The position numbers and the translations under genes were made by a program. A DNA stretch of 36,196 nucleotides, taken from positions 1 to 36,196 of the forward strand of contig CAZQDA010000019.1 of assembly GCA_964592155.1 (NCBI GenBank), written 5' to 3'. The notes beneath the pieces were generated by a model. That model was not told where the DNA came from, did not search any database, and worked only from the letters and a program-made list of their open reading frames with translations. The DNA is from Christensenella sp964592155 (GTDB lineage: Bacteria > Bacillota > Clostridia > Christensenellales > Christensenellaceae). Positions 1-7,666 of this stretch are shown piece by piece; the first letter of the stretch is position 1; every line of letters starts with the position of its first letter.

Positions 1-473
1 ATAAAGCCCTTGTGCCCCACAATCAGGATGCGGTTATGTTCATACTCAAACAGCACGTCATGAATAAATTTCTCGCAGCGTTCATAGTACGCCTCCACGC
101 TGTCTCCCTGCGGAAACGTAAATGAGAGCCAGTCGTCCATATACCGCTGCCATTCCTGAGGATATTTTTTTGCGATCTCCTCTGCCGAAAGCCCTTCAAA
201 CAATCCGAAATCCGTCTCAATGATCTGGTCGGATTTCAAAATAATCTGCGGAATGTTTTTTAATTGGCTCAGTACATAATCTGTCGTTTGCAGCACGCGC
301 TTTTTGGTTCCGTAAAAAATCACGTCAAAACGTTCATCCGCAAGCGCCTGCGCCGCCTGCATCGCGCATTCCTCTCCCCTTTTATTCAACGGCAGGTCTA
401 ACATTCCGCTGAAAACGCCTTTGTCGTTTGCGTCCGTCTGTGCATGACGCAAAAAGGTAAAACAAGTGCTCAT
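1..473 (-). CDS. Histidine phosphatase family protein, CobC-like (partial, cut by window start)
   Basis: The reading frame runs off the left edge, so only about 157 N-terminal residues are visible. The N terminus reads FLRHAQTD, the phosphohistidine motif of the histidine phosphatase (phosphoglycerate mutase-like) superfamily, with RHA where RHG is usual; near the edge a GHKG motif supplies the second conserved His. The ATG overlaps the stop codon of cobU in an ATGA arrangement, so the two are probably translationally coupled. Because of that neighbour the best guess is an alpha-ribazole-5'-phosphate phosphatase (CobC-type) acting in the late steps of cobalamin nucleotide-loop assembly. That substrate is inferred from context; the fold alone also fits a sugar-phosphate or nucleotide phosphatase. 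Confidence 0.8.
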   Translation of the reverse strand, partial: MSTCFTFLRHAQTDANDKGVFSGMLDLPLNKRGEECAMQAAQALADERFDVIFYGTKKRVLQTTDYVLSQLKNIPQIILKSDQIIETDFGLFEGLSAEEIAKKYPQEWQRYMDDWLSFTFPQGDSVEAYYERCEKFIHDVLFEYEHNRILIVGHKGF

Positions 474-1054
474 TGGTTTTTTTCTCCTTTGTTCCCTGAT
501 TTGAGCGGCAGCAAAATTCCGCTCACGCAAAGATTCACCTCGTCGGCCGCCTCCGCAATCATCCGGTTTGCAATGCCAGCCGCGTCGCGGAAAATCCGTC
601 CGAGGGAATATGCAGGCACAAGCCCCATTCCCACTTCATTGGAGACAACGACAAACACCGCGCTGCTTTTGGAAATTTCGTCCAGCATTTGCCTGATACT
701 ATCCTCAATTACCCGCTCCAGCATTTCCTGCTGCCCGTGGGTCAGGATATCATTCTCGCCCCAATCCGGCCTCTCTTTCAAAAGCAGGTTGGTGATGAGC
801 ACCGTAACGCAATCAATCAGATAAGCCTCATGGCTGCTATTTGCAATAATATCCGCAATATCGTAAGGCGCTTCATAGGTTTGCCAGCTTTGCGGCCTGC
901 GTTCCTGATGTTTCAAAATGCGCCGCCGCATTTCCTCATCCGTATTCACTGCAGTCGCAATATAGGCAACATCGTCATAGCGCTTTGCCATCTGCTCTGC
1001 GTGCCAGCTTTTTCCGCTTCTTACGCCGCCCGTTAAAAAGGTTAAGTGACCCAT
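470..1054 (-). CDS. cobU: Adenosylcobinamide kinase / adenosylcobinamide-phosphate guanylyltransferase
   Basis: A 194-residue protein of normal length for CobU/CobP. The N terminus has the P-loop GGVRSGKS (residues 9-16), followed by the family-typical YIATA strand and a region rich in Arg/Glu with HQERRP, where the guanylylated histidine of the family lies. CobU phosphorylates adenosylcobinamide and then transfers GMP to make adenosylcobinamide-GDP for nucleotide-loop assembly in the cytoplasm. An AGGAGG ribosome binding site lies 6 bp before the ATG. The gene follows the atp operon terminator and overlaps the downstream phosphatase gene by 4 bp. I see no clear promoter in the 73 bp upstream, so expression may come from read-through or from a weak site I did not recognise. 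A B12-dependent enzyme (nrdJ) is encoded 15 kb away. Confidence 0.93.
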   Translation of the reverse strand: MGHLTFLTGGVRSGKSWHAEQMAKRYDDVAYIATAVNTDEEMRRRILKHQERRPQSWQTYEAPYDIADIIANSSHEAYLIDCVTVLITNLLLKERPDWGENDILTHGQQEMLERVIEDSIRQMLDEISKSSAVFVVVSNEVGMGLVPAYSLGRIFRDAAGIANRMIAEAADEVNLCVSGILLPLKSGNKGEKNQ

Positions 1055-1089
1055 CCATTTCCTCCTGCTCTATGTTTCTTTTTGCCGAT

Positions 1090-1112
1090 AAAAAAGGCGG
1101 GGAAACTCCCCG
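1090..1112 (-). terminator. Rho-independent terminator of the atp operon
   Basis: Read on the minus strand, a 6-bp GC stem (CGGGGA / TCCCCG, positions 1112-1098) with a 3-nt loop is followed by CC and a run of six T (1095-1090). It sits just after the atpC stop codon and separates the ATP synthase operon from cobU. Confidence 0.85.
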
Positions 1113-1127
1113 TCTTTCTATGTTTCT

Positions 1128-1541
1128 CTACAGCGTTGTCTTGCGCTTGGTGAGACTTAAGCGCGCCATTGCGCGCGCAAGCGCAATCTTGTTGCGCCTG
1201 TATTCTTCCTCGCTCCGCTTTTGCCGCATACGCTCTTCCGCGCGCTCTTTTGCGCGCTCTGCGCGCTTTACATCAATCTCATCCGGCCACTCCGCCGCCT
1301 GGGTAAACATAATCGTTTCATCCGGCCGCACTTCTAAAAAGCCCATTGCCACAGAGCACATCAGCCATTTTTTCCCAGTATTGATTTTTACTTCGCCCGG
1401 CACGACCGTCACAACTTCTGATTCGTGTCCCTTCTGGATGGACATCTGTCCGTCCTCCGTCGGAAAAATAATGGACACAATGCTATCGCAGAAGAACGAC
1501 CGCTCCGGCGTTAAAATTTCCAAAAGAAATTCTGCAGCCAT
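1128..1541 (-). CDS. atpC: F1F0 ATP synthase epsilon subunit
   Basis: A 137-residue protein with an N-terminal beta-sandwich (about residues 1-85, including EVVTVVPGEV and the late turn MGFLEV) and a C-terminal two-helix domain. Epsilon belongs to the central stalk and inhibits or regulates ATP hydrolysis. The start of the helical domain reads IDVKRA, which fits the I(L)DxxRA motif that marks ATP-binding epsilon subunits in bacilli, and the last helix keeps the ALxRAMxRL pattern that supplies Arg residues to the same site. So this epsilon probably senses ATP; that is inference from the motif. The Arg-rich tail extends a few residues beyond the usual end. The start lies 1 bp after the atpD stop codon, with AAAGGA 11 bp upstream. 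Confidence 0.95.
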   Translation of the reverse strand: MAAEFLLEILTPERSFFCDSIVSIIFPTEDGQMSIQKGHESEVVTVVPGEVKINTGKKWLMCSVAMGFLEVRPDETIMFTQAAEWPDEIDVKRAERAKERAEERMRQKRSEEEYRRNKIALARAMARLSLTKRKTTL

Positions 1542-1542
1542 T

Positions 1543-2955
1543 TTAATTCATATCCTTTGCTTTTTCTTTTACCTCGTCAATGTCGCCGACCATATAAAAC
1601 GCCTGCTCGGGCAGATCGTCCACCTCGCCGTCAAGAATCGCCTTAAAGCTCTTAATCGTCTTTTCAAGAGGTACATACGCGCCTTTGATGCCCGTATATA
1701 CCTCTGCCACAAACATCGGCTGAGAGAGAAATTTTTGTATTTTTCTCGCGCGGAACACCGTCACCTTGTCATCCGGCGCAAGTTCTTCCATGCCCAGAAT
1801 GGAAATGATGTCCTGCAATTCCTTATACCGCTGCAGCGTGTGTACAACCCTGCTTGCCACATCGTAATGCTCCTCGCCCACGATGCGCGGGTCAAGAATC
1901 CGCGAGCTTGATTCCAACGGGTCTACCGCAGGATAAATACCCAGCTCGGAAACGCTTCTTGAAAGAACCGTGATCGCGTCCAGATGCGTAAACGTCGTTG
2001 CCGGAGCCGGGTCGGTCAGGTCGTCCGCCGGTACATAAATCGCCTGTACAGAGGTGATCGCGCCATTTTTGGTCGAGGTAATCCTTTCCTCGAGCGCGCC
2101 CAACTCGTTTGCCAGCGTCGGCTGATAACCTACCGCGGACGGAATCCGTCCGAGCAAAGCCGAAACCTCGGAGCCCGCCTGAATGAAGCGGTAAATATTA
2201 TCAATAAACAGCAGCACATTTTGCCCTGTCTTATCGCGCAGGTATTCCGCCATGGTAAGGCCCGTCATCGCAACGCGCATACGCGACCCCGGCGGCTCAT
2301 TCATCTGTCCGAACGCAAGCGCCGTCTTTTCAAGAACGCCGCTCTCCGCCATTTCTGCAATGAGATCGCAGCCCTCCCTGCTTCTTTCTCCCACGCCCGT
2401 GAATACGGAATATCCTCCGCTTTCCGTGGCAATGTTATGAATCAATTCGTTAATCAGCACGGTTTTACCAACGCCCGCGCCACCAAACAGGCCAATCTTT
2501 CCACCCTGCGCGTAAGGCGCAATCAGGTCAATGACTTTTAGCCCTGTCTCAAAAATTTCCGACACCGGATTCTGCTCCGCAAACGGCGGCGCGCTCCGGT
2601 AAATCGGCCAGTGCTCGTTCGTCTCGATTTCGCCTTTTCCATCGATTGGCTCACCCATGACATTGACAACCCTGCCTAAAATCCCGTCGCCGACCGGAAT
2701 CGTGATCGGCTCGCCCGTGTTGTAAACCGTCATGCCGCACGCAAGGCCTTCCGTCGCTTCAAGCGCGATACAGCGAACGACATTGTCGCCAATCTGTGAA
2801 GCCACTTCCATCCATACATGGTCGTCATTTTCATGTACGGCATACAAAATCGTATTAATGGAAGGATCCGCTTCCTTTCTTGCAAATTTAACGTCGATGA
2901 CAGGACCTGTGATCTTGACAATCTCGCCTTCGCTTATAATTTTATAATCATGCAT
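1543..2955 (-). CDS. atpD: F1F0 ATP synthase beta subunit
   Basis: A 470-residue protein of normal length. Visible landmarks are the Walker A motif GGAGVGKT (158-165), the catalytic GERSREG segment (189-195), the Walker B strand LLFIDNIYRF, and the adenine-pocket region with SRILDPRIVGEEHY. These residues form the catalytic nucleotide site at the alpha/beta interface. The DELSEED loop, which contacts gamma during rotary coupling, reads EELAPDD at 390-396, so it keeps acidic charge but has Ala-Pro in place of Ser-Glu. The gene lies 17 bp after atpG with an AGGAG sequence 11 bp before the ATG, and 1 bp before atpC. Identity is certain. Confidence 0.98.
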   Translation of the reverse strand: MHDYKIISEGEIVKITGPVIDVKFARKEADPSINTILYAVHENDDHVWMEVASQIGDNVVRCIALEATEGLACGMTVYNTGEPITIPVGDGILGRVVNVMGEPIDGKGEIETNEHWPIYRSAPPFAEQNPVSEIFETGLKVIDLIAPYAQGGKIGLFGGAGVGKTVLINELIHNIATESGGYSVFTGVGERSREGCDLIAEMAESGVLEKTALAFGQMNEPPGSRMRVAMTGLTMAEYLRDKTGQNVLLFIDNIYRFIQAGSEVSALLGRIPSAVGYQPTLANELGALEERITSTKNGAITSVQAIYVPADDLTDPAPATTFTHLDAITVLSRSVSELGIYPAVDPLESSSRILDPRIVGEEHYDVASRVVHTLQRYKELQDIISILGMEELAPDDKVTVFRARKIQKFLSQPMFVAEVYTGIKGAYVPLEKTIKSFKAILDGEVDDLPEQAFYMVGDIDEVKEKAKDMN

Positions 2956-2972
2956 ACGTTTTGTTACTCCTC

Positions 2973-3833
2973 TTAGGTTAATGCGTCCATCGCGCCCACA
3001 ATTTCCGTGATTTCCATTGTGATCGCCTGCTGACGCGCACGGTTTAGAGCAATGCTCAGCTTGCCAAGCTCCTCCTCCGCGTTCTTTGTGGCGGAATCCA
3101 TCGCCATCATGCGCGCGCTGTTTTCGCTTGCAAAAGCCTGCACCAGCGCACCGTAAATGAGTCCGACAATATACTGCGGAATCAGAACGTCAAACACCCT
3201 GTTCGGCGAAGGATAATAATTCATTTCGCACGAATAGTCAAGCTCTGTCTCCACGTCGTCAAACTCACACATTTCCACCGGCAAAAGCTTAAGCGCCCTC
3301 GGCTCCTGCTTCACGGACGAAATATATTTCGTGTAAATCAGATATACTTCGTTCATCTCGCTGCTCTTATACATCTTAGAAAGGTCTGACGATAAGTTGC
3401 GCGCCTCATACAGGGTCGGATTTTGTGAGATATGAAGGTATTCCACGTCAATCGGCACATTCTTGCGCTCAAAAAACGCCCGTGCCTCCTGCCCGATTGT
3501 GATGACAAACTTTTCATCCTTTGTCATAAAATCATACGCAAAATTCAGGATATTATGATTATATCCGCCGCACAGTCCTTTATCCGCCGCGATGACAATA
3601 TACGCGGGAAAGCCCTTTTCGTGCTTTTCCAAAAAAGTATGGTGCAGGTCGTGCGAATGAACCAGAATATCCTTAAGCGCACTGCGCACGCGGTCAAAAT
3701 ACAACCGGTTCGCATCATAGCGCGCGATGGCTTTTTGCATCTTTGACGTGGAGATCAGCTTCATCGCCTTCGTGATTTTGCTGGTATCGCCAATTGCGTT
3801 GATGCTGTTTTTTACATCCGCCATGTTGCTCAT
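2973..3833 (-). CDS. atpG: F1F0 ATP synthase gamma subunit
   Basis: A 286-residue protein with the family's conserved ends: an N-terminal helix with ITKAMKLISTSKMQKA and a C-terminal helix with LNRARQQAITMEITEIVGAMDAL. These two helices form the coiled-coil rotor shaft inside the alpha3beta3 ring; the central part (GLCGGYN, near residue 90) is the Rossmann-like domain outside it. The ATG overlaps the atpA stop in an ATGA arrangement, so translation is probably coupled. A second in-frame ATG at codon 4 (MADVKN) is an alternative start; neither has a strong Shine-Dalgarno sequence. Confidence 0.97.
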   Translation of the reverse strand: MSNMADVKNSINAIGDTSKITKAMKLISTSKMQKAIARYDANRLYFDRVRSALKDILVHSHDLHHTFLEKHEKGFPAYIVIAADKGLCGGYNHNILNFAYDFMTKDEKFVITIGQEARAFFERKNVPIDVEYLHISQNPTLYEARNLSSDLSKMYKSSEMNEVYLIYTKYISSVKQEPRALKLLPVEMCEFDDVETELDYSCEMNYYPSPNRVFDVLIPQYIVGLIYGALVQAFASENSARMMAMDSATKNAEEELGKLSIALNRARQQAITMEITEIVGAMDALT

Positions 3834-5695
3834 GACTGTTTCACGCTCTCTTCCGCCGCGGCAGGGGCAGGCGCCAGGCCATCCTCGTCCGCATGCCCTT
3901 TTTCAGACAAAAATCCGCGTTTGAATTCTTCCACCGCGTCGAGTATCATTTTTACGTTTTCATCCGACAGCTCTTTTGTCTCTTTCATCGCCCCTTTGAC
4001 CTGCGGATATTTTGCGTTCACAAAATCCAAAAATTCCTGATTGAATTTGCGTATTTTAGCGACGGGAATGTCCATCAACACCTTGTTGGTGGCCGCGCAA
4101 AGCAAAATGATCTGGTTTTCCACCGAATACGGCGCGTATTGCGGCTGTATCAACGCCTGCGTCACCTTAAGCCCGTTATTAAGCGCATCCTGAGTGGCTT
4201 TGTCAAGGTCGGAAGCAAACTGGGAAAACACCTCCAGTTCGCGGTATTGGGCAAGCTCCAAACGGAGCGGCCCCGCAACTTTTCTCATCGCCTTAATCTG
4301 CGCCGACCCGCCCACGCGGGATACTGACAGTCCAACGTTGACTGCCGGACGCTGGCCCGAATTGAACAGCTCCGTCTCCAGGTAAATCTGCCCGTCTGTG
4401 ATGGAGATTACGTTCGTCGGAATGTAAGACGAAATATCCCCTTCCATTGTCTCAATAATGGGCAGCGCAGTCATCGATCCGCCGCCAAGCTGATCGGAAA
4501 GCTTTGCCGCGCGCTCGAGCAGTCTGGAATGCAGGTAGAAAACATCCCCCGGATACGCTTCACGTCCCGGCGGTCTGCGCAGCAGCAACGACATTGTCCT
4601 GTAAGCAACCGCATGCTTGGAAAGATCGTCATACACCACCAGCACGTCTTCACCCTGATACATAAAGTGCTCCGCAATTGCGCAGCCCGCATAGGGCGCA
4701 ATATACTGCATCGGCGCGGTGTCGCTCGCGGTGGAGGCAACCACCGTCGTATAATCGAGCGCGCCGAATTCATCCAGACGGTTCACAATTTCCGCAATTG
4801 TAGATGCCTTTTGAGCAATCGCCACATAAACGCACTTTACGTTTTTGCCCCTCTGGTTGATAATCGTATCAACCGCAATCGCCGTTTTACCCGTCTGCCG
4901 GTCGCCAATAATCAGCTCTCTTTGTCCGCGTCCAATGGGAATCATAGAGTCAATGGCCATAATGCCGGTTTGCAGCGGCGTATCAACCGACTGCCTGTCT
5001 ATGATTGCAGGGGCGGGCGTTTCGATCATACGGTGATCCTTTGTCAGGATTTTTCCCTTTCCGTCAATCGGGAGTCCCAAAGGATTGATAACCCTGCCCA
5101 ATACGGCTTCGCCTACCGGCACCTGCACAACGTCTCCCGTGTGGCGTACCATTGAGCCTTCCGTTACATCCGCAACGCCGTTTAAAAGAACTGCGCCCAC
5201 GCGGTCAAGCTCCAGATTCATGACAATGCCATACGCTTCGTTTTCAAACTGCAAAAGCTCACCGTATTTGCAGCCCTCCAACCCGCGCACAAATACCACG
5301 CCGTCGCCGGTGCGCTCCACAATGCCAATCATCGAAACATCGTACTTCACATCGAACTGCGTAATTTTTTCCTGAAGCTCCTGCCCCACAGCCGTGCCCG
5401 CAAGGGTACCGTCCACATTCTTCTTGAGCGCCTCGATGATATCTTCTATATTTTCTTCTTTTGTTTGAATTGAATTTTCGCCAATGTAGTCCTGCATCCT
5501 GTCCAGATACGATTTTGCGCTCAGGTCGTAAACCATGTTGTTCACCGTTGCGACAAAGCCGCTCAAAAGAGACGGATTTGTTTCAACTTCAAAATCGATC
5601 TGCCCGTCAAAAAGCTTATTAAACTTTTCGCTGATCGCAGAAATTTCGTCCGGCGTAAATTCAGTTGCACAAACGAGTTTACCCTTCATGTTCAA
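3830..5695 (-). CDS. atpA: F1F0 ATP synthase alpha subunit with N-terminal delta/OSCP C-terminal domain fusion
   Basis: A 621-residue protein, about 110 residues longer than usual for AtpA. From about residue 100 it is a normal alpha subunit: beta-barrel with GDGVVFVRGLEG, Walker A GDRQTGKT at 244-251 (169-176 in E. coli), then the SVSRVGGSAQ region. Residues about 4-70 do not belong to alpha. They read as the C-terminal domain of delta: a VCATEFTPDEISAI segment like the VTSAVPLTxEQL part of delta, then a strand ending in NPSLLSGFV and VYDLSAKSYLDRM, matching the D-x-S-L-I-G-G-F and DGSVRGRLERL signature. No separate atpH exists between atpF and this gene. A tail of about 30 residues rich in Ala, Glu and Pro ends the protein. 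The start is a TTG with AAGGTGAG at good spacing; an ATG two codons later is possible. An in-frame stop lies 21 bp before the TTG, so the frame cannot extend further. Alpha identity is certain; the delta assignment is by motif reading. Confidence 0.95.
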   Translation of the reverse strand: MNMKGKLVCATEFTPDEISAISEKFNKLFDGQIDFEVETNPSLLSGFVATVNNMVYDLSAKSYLDRMQDYIGENSIQTKEENIEDIIEALKKNVDGTLAGTAVGQELQEKITQFDVKYDVSMIGIVERTGDGVVFVRGLEGCKYGELLQFENEAYGIVMNLELDRVGAVLLNGVADVTEGSMVRHTGDVVQVPVGEAVLGRVINPLGLPIDGKGKILTKDHRMIETPAPAIIDRQSVDTPLQTGIMAIDSMIPIGRGQRELIIGDRQTGKTAIAVDTIINQRGKNVKCVYVAIAQKASTIAEIVNRLDEFGALDYTTVVASTASDTAPMQYIAPYAGCAIAEHFMYQGEDVLVVYDDLSKHAVAYRTMSLLLRRPPGREAYPGDVFYLHSRLLERAAKLSDQLGGGSMTALPIIETMEGDISSYIPTNVISITDGQIYLETELFNSGQRPAVNVGLSVSRVGGSAQIKAMRKVAGPLRLELAQYRELEVFSQFASDLDKATQDALNNGLKVTQALIQPQYAPYSVENQIILLCAATNKVLMDIPVAKIRKFNQEFLDFVNAKYPQVKGAMKETKELSDENVKMILDAVEEFKRGFLSEKGHADEDGLAPAPAAAEESVKQS

Positions 5696-5698
5696 ATG

Positions 5699-6175
5699 CT
5701 AACTCACCTTCTCAAAAAATTCGTTGATTACATTCTTATTATCTTCATAAGAAACTTCGCGCTCGAGCACCTTTTCGGCAATCTGGATTGCCATTCTGGT
5801 CACTTCCTGACGCATTTCAAGCACAGCCTGCTGCTTCTGAGATTCGATATGCTTATCCGTGCGGTTTTTGATTTCCACAGCGTTTTCCTCCGCCTCAGTC
5901 ACAATCTGGCGCGCCTGTTCATCCGCAACTTCCTTGCCCTTATTAATGAGGGCCGTTGCAAGATCCTGTGCGTTGCGCATCATCTCATCATATTTTGCTT
6001 TTAACTGCTCCGCGTCAGAATATTTCTGCGCAGCCTCGTCAATTTGCTTTTGCACCTCATGAGTACGGTTATCCAAAAACTTTGTAATCGGCTTATACAG
6101 CAGCCACCGCAAAAACAAAAACAAAATAATGATATTTACAATATAAAGCAATATCTCGATAAAACTAATTTCCAT
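5699..6175 (-). CDS. atpF: F1F0 ATP synthase b subunit
   Basis: A 158-residue protein of normal length: one N-terminal membrane helix (about residues 4-26), then PITKFLDNR, the usual start of the b dimerisation region, then a long charged helix rich in Ala, Glu, Gln and Lys ending in VINEFFEKVS. The b dimer is the peripheral stalk and its C terminus normally binds the C-terminal domain of delta. There is no delta domain appended here, so it is not the mycobacterial b-delta type. A GAGG sequence lies 7 bp before the ATG. The stop codon is only 3 bp upstream of the TTG of atpA, which leaves no room for atpH. Confidence 0.96.
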   Translation of the reverse strand: MEISFIEILLYIVNIIILFLFLRWLLYKPITKFLDNRTHEVQKQIDEAAQKYSDAEQLKAKYDEMMRNAQDLATALINKGKEVADEQARQIVTEAEENAVEIKNRTDKHIESQKQQAVLEMRQEVTRMAIQIAEKVLEREVSYEDNKNVINEFFEKVS

Positions 6176-6231
6176 ATCTATCCCTCTGTGACATCGCCGC
6201 GCTTACGCGCATACTTTGCCACGCCCCATTG

Positions 6232-6462
6232 TTATTTTCCCATCGTAAAGATCATGATAATAGAAATAACGAAGCCGTAAATTGCCGTTGATTCCGCGAG
6301 CGCCAGACCGATGAGAAGCACTTGATTTATTTTCCCTGTCGCCTCTGGCTGCCGCGCAACCGCTTCACAAGCCTTGCTTGTGGCAATGCCCATACCGATG
6401 CCCGCGCCCATGCCTGTGAAAACAGCAAGCCCTGCGCCGATTGCAATTAAACCCATATCCAT
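6232..6462 (-). CDS. atpE: F1F0 ATP synthase c subunit (rotor ring)
   Basis: A 76-residue hairpin protein with two membrane helices joined by the polar loop ARQPEA (residues 36-41). Helix 1 has a glycine ladder (GMGAGIGMG). Helix 2 carries the ion-binding carboxylate E57 in the context LAESTAIY. The Glu-Ser-Thr-x-x-Tyr pattern is typical of Na+-binding c rings, but the helix-1 position that is Gln in Ilyobacter (Gln32) is Met24 here and the Val63 position is Leu55. The coupling ion therefore cannot be settled by eye. GGAGG lies 8 bp before the ATG. Confidence 0.97.
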   Translation of the reverse strand: MDMGLIAIGAGLAVFTGMGAGIGMGIATSKACEAVARQPEATGKINQVLLIGLALAESTAIYGFVISIIMIFTMGK

Positions 6463-6521
6463 AATAATTACCTCCGTTTTTTATGAAAAAATATAAAAAG
6501 CAAAAATGCCTTTTGACTAAA

Positions 6522-7196
6522 TTATGCCTTTTCTTCCATGAAGGACATGGTCAGCATGGTAAACACATACGACTGCATCCCCAGATGGAACAAAATAAAA
6601 TAGATGGACGCGAGCGCCGGAATGCCGGCAAACGCAACAACCCCAAGCGCACCATAGAGCATATCCATCACCACCAGCCCGCTGAACATATTGCCAAAAA
6701 GCCGGCAGGCGAGCGAGATCGGAACCGCCACGGACGAAAGCACGTTGATGGGCGCCATAAAGGCTTTGGGCTCCGCATAGGTCTTGAGCCAGCCCTTCAC
6801 GCCCCTGTTTTTAATCGAGAATGCAATGATCAGCACAAAAGAGATAAGCGCAAGGCCGATTGTGCAGTCAAGGTCTGTCGCGGGCGACCGGATTCCCAGA
6901 AATTCAAGAGCGCCGGAAAAAATAATAAACGCAAACAGCGTCATAATATAAGGCGCAATATTCTTTCCCTTTTCTCCCAAAATCGAGCGGGTGAATTTAT
7001 TGATTCCATCCACCGCAAGCTCGAGCACATTCTGCAATCCTTTGGGTACCTTTTTGAAATTCTTAAGAATCACAAACCGAAAAATCAGTGCAAAAATAAT
7101 GATGCCAATCGTGGTTCCAAAGGCCGCAATCAGCGTTGAGCTGACCTGAAAGCCTCCAAGCATCAGTTTATCAGGGAATACGCTGGGTATCTCCAT
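6522..7196 (-). CDS. atpB: F1F0 ATP synthase a subunit
   Basis: A 224-residue multi-helix membrane protein. The essential Arg of the ion channel is R165 in SLACRLFGNM, and the last helix keeps the LGMQSYVFTMLT pattern with Q208 at the conserved Gln. It forms the stator half-channels that feed ions to the c ring. The ATG overlaps the atpI stop codon by one base (TAATG), and atpE follows after 59 bp. Length and motif order are normal. Confidence 0.96.
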   Translation of the reverse strand: MEIPSVFPDKLMLGGFQVSSTLIAAFGTTIGIIIFALIFRFVILKNFKKVPKGLQNVLELAVDGINKFTRSILGEKGKNIAPYIMTLFAFIIFSGALEFLGIRSPATDLDCTIGLALISFVLIIAFSIKNRGVKGWLKTYAEPKAFMAPINVLSSVAVPISLACRLFGNMFSGLVVMDMLYGALGVVAFAGIPALASIYFILFHLGMQSYVFTMLTMSFMEEKA

Positions 7197-7486
7197 TATT
7201 TCTGCTCACCTCCATGCTGCTTATACTTTTTAATGGTCATAATGCTAACCGTCACCGGAATGCCGATCATCGCAATCGCGATGCCGCCGGCACACCAGAT
7301 CATGGCCTGGATCGAAACAAATTTTGCCATACACCACAGCGCGACCAAAATCAACGCAAGCTTGGCAATCGTAACGGGTACGGCCATCGAGGCGCTCTTG
7401 CGGCTTTGCGTCATCATGGCGATCAGCTTCTTTAATAAAAACACCTCAGCCGTGCCGATTACGAGTCCCACAAAGATTCCCCACAT
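7196..7486 (-). CDS. atpI: ATP synthase subunit I-like membrane protein
   Basis: A 96-residue hydrophobic protein with three likely membrane helices (about residues 2-20, 36-58 and 62-84) and a short Lys-rich tail. It is the first gene of the operon and overlaps atpB by one base. AtpI proteins are weakly conserved and help assemble the c ring or import Mg2+ in some bacteria. The assignment rests mostly on position, size and topology, and only partly on sequence. An AAGGAAG-type ribosome binding site precedes the ATG. No atpZ-like gene lies upstream. Confidence 0.8.
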   Translation of the reverse strand: MWGIFVGLVIGTAEVFLLKKLIAMMTQSRKSASMAVPVTIAKLALILVALWCMAKFVSIQAMIWCAGGIAIAMIGIPVTVSIMTIKKYKQHGGEQK

Positions 7487-7532
7487 TCTTCCTTACCTGC
7501 TTTTTTATCTTTTGTTTATAATTTATTTATAT

Positions 7533-7561
7533 ATATTAGTCCTAATTTTTAGAGAATGCAA
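7533..7561 (-). promoter_or_regulatory. sigmaA-type promoter of the atp operon
   Basis: On the minus strand TTGCAT (7561-7556), a 17-bp spacer and TAATAT (7538-7533) lie about 47 bp before the atpI start. The surrounding DNA is AT-rich. It is the only good promoter match upstream of the eight atp genes. Confidence 0.75.
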
Positions 7562-7571
7562 CTCCAAGATT

Positions 7572-7601
7572 GAAAAAAACACGCCGCGCTTGTGGGCGTG
7601 T
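7572..7601 (-). terminator. Rho-independent terminator after the Eis-like GNAT gene
   Basis: A 7-bp stem ACACGCC / GGCGTGT with a 9-nt loop on the minus strand is followed by a T run (7579-7573). It closes the pfkB-pyk-DUF2156-GNAT operon just before the atp promoter. Confidence 0.85.
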
Positions 7602-7666
7602 CTTCGTTTTTCCTCTGTTTTAAGTGATTCTCTTCTGTTTTCCGCTATTTTTTACGTTATTCTTTT

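Noticed and set aside
985..1911. Plus-strand ORF of 308 codons across the end of the atp operon
   Set aside because: It lies over the atpC and atpD genes and the operon terminator in the opposite strand; its sequence has no domain.
5695..6175. A hidden delta N-terminal domain between or within atpF and atpA, or a frameshifted atpH
   Set aside because: The gap is 3 bp, atpF has normal length and sequence to its end, and an in-frame stop precedes the atpA start. There is no leftover of the delta N-terminal helix bundle in any frame.
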